NCBI RefSeq assembly: GCF_005144745.1
Contig: NZ_SWKK01000006.1
Coordinates: 1-36,235 of the forward strand
DNA from: Flavobacterium sp. ASW18X
GTDB lineage: Bacteria; Bacteroidota; Bacteroidia; Flavobacteriales; Flavobacteriaceae
Reading direction: 5' to 3'
DNA length: 36,235 nt
The translations under genes were made by a program, and so were the position numbers. The notes under the pieces are model-generated. The model saw nothing but the letters and a program-made list of their open reading frames with translations. It was not told the origin of the DNA and did not search any database. Position 1 is the stretch's first letter; every line of letters starts with the position of its first letter. Below, in pieces: positions 35,371-36,235 of the stretch.

Positions 35371-36235
35371 CTATTTATTAATTATTAATTGCTTAGTAAA
35401 GAGGGGTAATCTTTGATTTAAGGTATAAAAATGAACATTATATACTCCATTAGAAAATTCTTCAAGATAAAGCTCTAAGCTTACGTTATTATCATAATTA
35501 TCATCATGTGAAATTTCTTTGATTAGTCTACCAGACATATCATATATTTTTATAATTTTAATAGGATTTTCATCTTTTTTAAACACTATGTTTACTTTGT
35601 CTTTTGCCGGATTAGGGTATAAGACAATTGAATAATCTCCTTTTTGATTTTCTAAGCTAGCAGTTTTTAGTGGTAACTGCACCGACTGATATTCTATGAT
35701 TTCTATTGCTGCTATTTTTGGATTCTCTACAATAGAATTGAATTTAAGAGAAACAAAACCATCATCAATTGAAATATTTTCAAATACCTTAACTATTGCG
35801 GATGCTGAGGCATTTTCTAGCAACATATCATAATCTGACATTACAATATTTTCCTCAAGGAAAACCTCATAAACACGGCTACCTATTCCTCCTGTTGTTC
35901 CATTTGGAGCAGAAAACCATATTTCTGCAAAGTGTAATTTAATAGTATAAGAACTTGCTTTGGGAACTGGAATATCATATTGAAATTCACCATATCTTTC
36001 AGTTTGATATATTTGGGACTGATTGGTATTAATTATTGTTATAGGATTATTAAAAATATTCCCTCCATCGTAATAATTATCTTCTAAATAAACCTCTCCA
36101 GCTTCATTAATAAATTTGCCCCCACCCGCATTTATTCTTAAAACAAAAGCGCCTGTGTTTGCCGGTATCACAGTCAACACCATTTCATCTTCAGCTTGTG
36201 CTCCTTGACTATCTGTTACACTTAGTTTAAAAACA
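35371..36235 (-). CDS. T9SS-sorted malectin-domain surface protein, 5' end outside window
   Basis: The reading frame stays open to the window edge (VFKLSVTDSQGAQAEDEMVL precedes the first internal Met), so this is the C-terminal part of a longer protein. In order I see the end of an Ig/cadherin-like domain, a malectin-like domain (about 160 residues, starting FVLRINAGGG, with ITIINTNQSQIYQTERYG and YTIKLHFAEIWF), and a type A T9SS sorting domain of about 85 residues (LYPNPAKDKVNIVF, IKIYDMSGRLIKEI, NGVYNVHFYT, ending LIINK). Malectin-like domains bind carbohydrate, and the CTD targets the protein for secretion and cell-surface attachment. The relation to the polysaccharide locus is unclear. 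It may belong to the neighbouring region. Confidence 0.88.
   Translation of the reverse strand, partial: VFKLSVTDSQGAQAEDEMVLTVIPANTGAFVLRINAGGGKFINEAGEVYLEDNYYDGGNIFNNPITIINTNQSQIYQTERYGEFQYDIPVPKASSYTIKLHFAEIWFSAPNGTTGGIGSRVYEVFLEENIVMSDYDMLLENASASAIVKVFENISIDDGFVSLKFNSIVENPKIAAIEIIEYQSVQLPLKTASLENQKGDYSIVLYPNPAKDKVNIVFKKDENPIKIIKIYDMSGRLIKEISHDDNYDNNVSLELYLEEFSNGVYNVHFYTLNQRLPLFTKQLIINK

Noticed and set aside
1-36235. tRNA, rRNA, transposase, integrase or prophage genes
   Set aside because: None recognised on either strand, so the mosaic composition cannot be tied to a visible mobile element.

Overview
The window is a polysaccharide (capsule/exopolysaccharide) biosynthesis locus from a member of the Bacteroidota, most likely a marine-type Flavobacteriaceae. 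Four things support this: low G+C; a type IX secretion (T9SS) sorting domain at the right edge; an UpxY/NusG-like regulator at the head of the long operon; and -7 boxes of the Bacteroidota form TANNTTTG in front of several genes. I cannot name the genus or species from sequence alone.

Layout. (1) Positions 1-1137 hold no genes. They carry an array of about 180-220 bp composite repeats, each with a terminator-like hairpin and a second GATGCTGAA/TTCAGCATG hairpin. (2) Positions 1486-3789 (+) encode a surface lipoprotein with a pectate-lyase-like beta-helix. (3) Positions 31598 down to 4049, all on the minus strand, form one long run of 24 tightly packed genes. In transcription order these are: UpxY-like antiterminator, gmd, fcl, a WcaJ-type initiating phosphoglycosyltransferase, an MBOAT/SGNH O-acylation pair, Wzc tyrosine kinase, Wzx flippase, a pyruvyltransferase-family protein, GT2, GT32 and CgeB-like transferases, a Wzy-like polymerase, an acyltransferase-3, a GT4, a VanZ-like protein, a WcaI-like GT4, a CapK/PaaK-like adenylate-forming enzyme, an ATP-grasp protein, three GT4s, a WcaF-like acetyltransferase and a GT2. 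(4) Positions 31850-35324 hold a small unknown ORF and a PHP-type (CpsB/YwqE) tyrosine phosphatase on the plus strand. A WbpM/FlaA1-like membrane protein that lacks its catalytic domain follows on the minus strand, and then a second polyprenyl glycosylphosphotransferase on the plus strand. (5) The right edge is the 3' part of a malectin-domain T9SS cargo gene on the minus strand. It shares a strong bidirectional terminator with the second phosphotransferase.

How it fits together (inference from families). Gmd and Fcl make GDP-L-fucose. A polyprenyl glycosylphosphotransferase starts the lipid-linked repeat and up to nine glycosyltransferases extend it. Acyl, pyruvyl-type and possibly CapK/ATP-grasp-dependent substituents decorate it. 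Wzx flips the unit, Wzy polymerises it, and Wzc, counteracted by the PHP phosphatase, controls chain growth. No Wza-type outer-membrane export lipoprotein and no ManC/ManB are in the window, so these must lie elsewhere if the pathway is complete.

Most interesting points: the hairpin repeat array; the catalytic-domain-less WbpM homologue; the adjacent CapK-like and ATP-grasp enzymes; two initiating phosphotransferases in one locus; and a visibly mosaic base composition within the operon. I did not find a clearly unprecedented system. All functional calls are by recognised motifs and family resemblance, without database searches.
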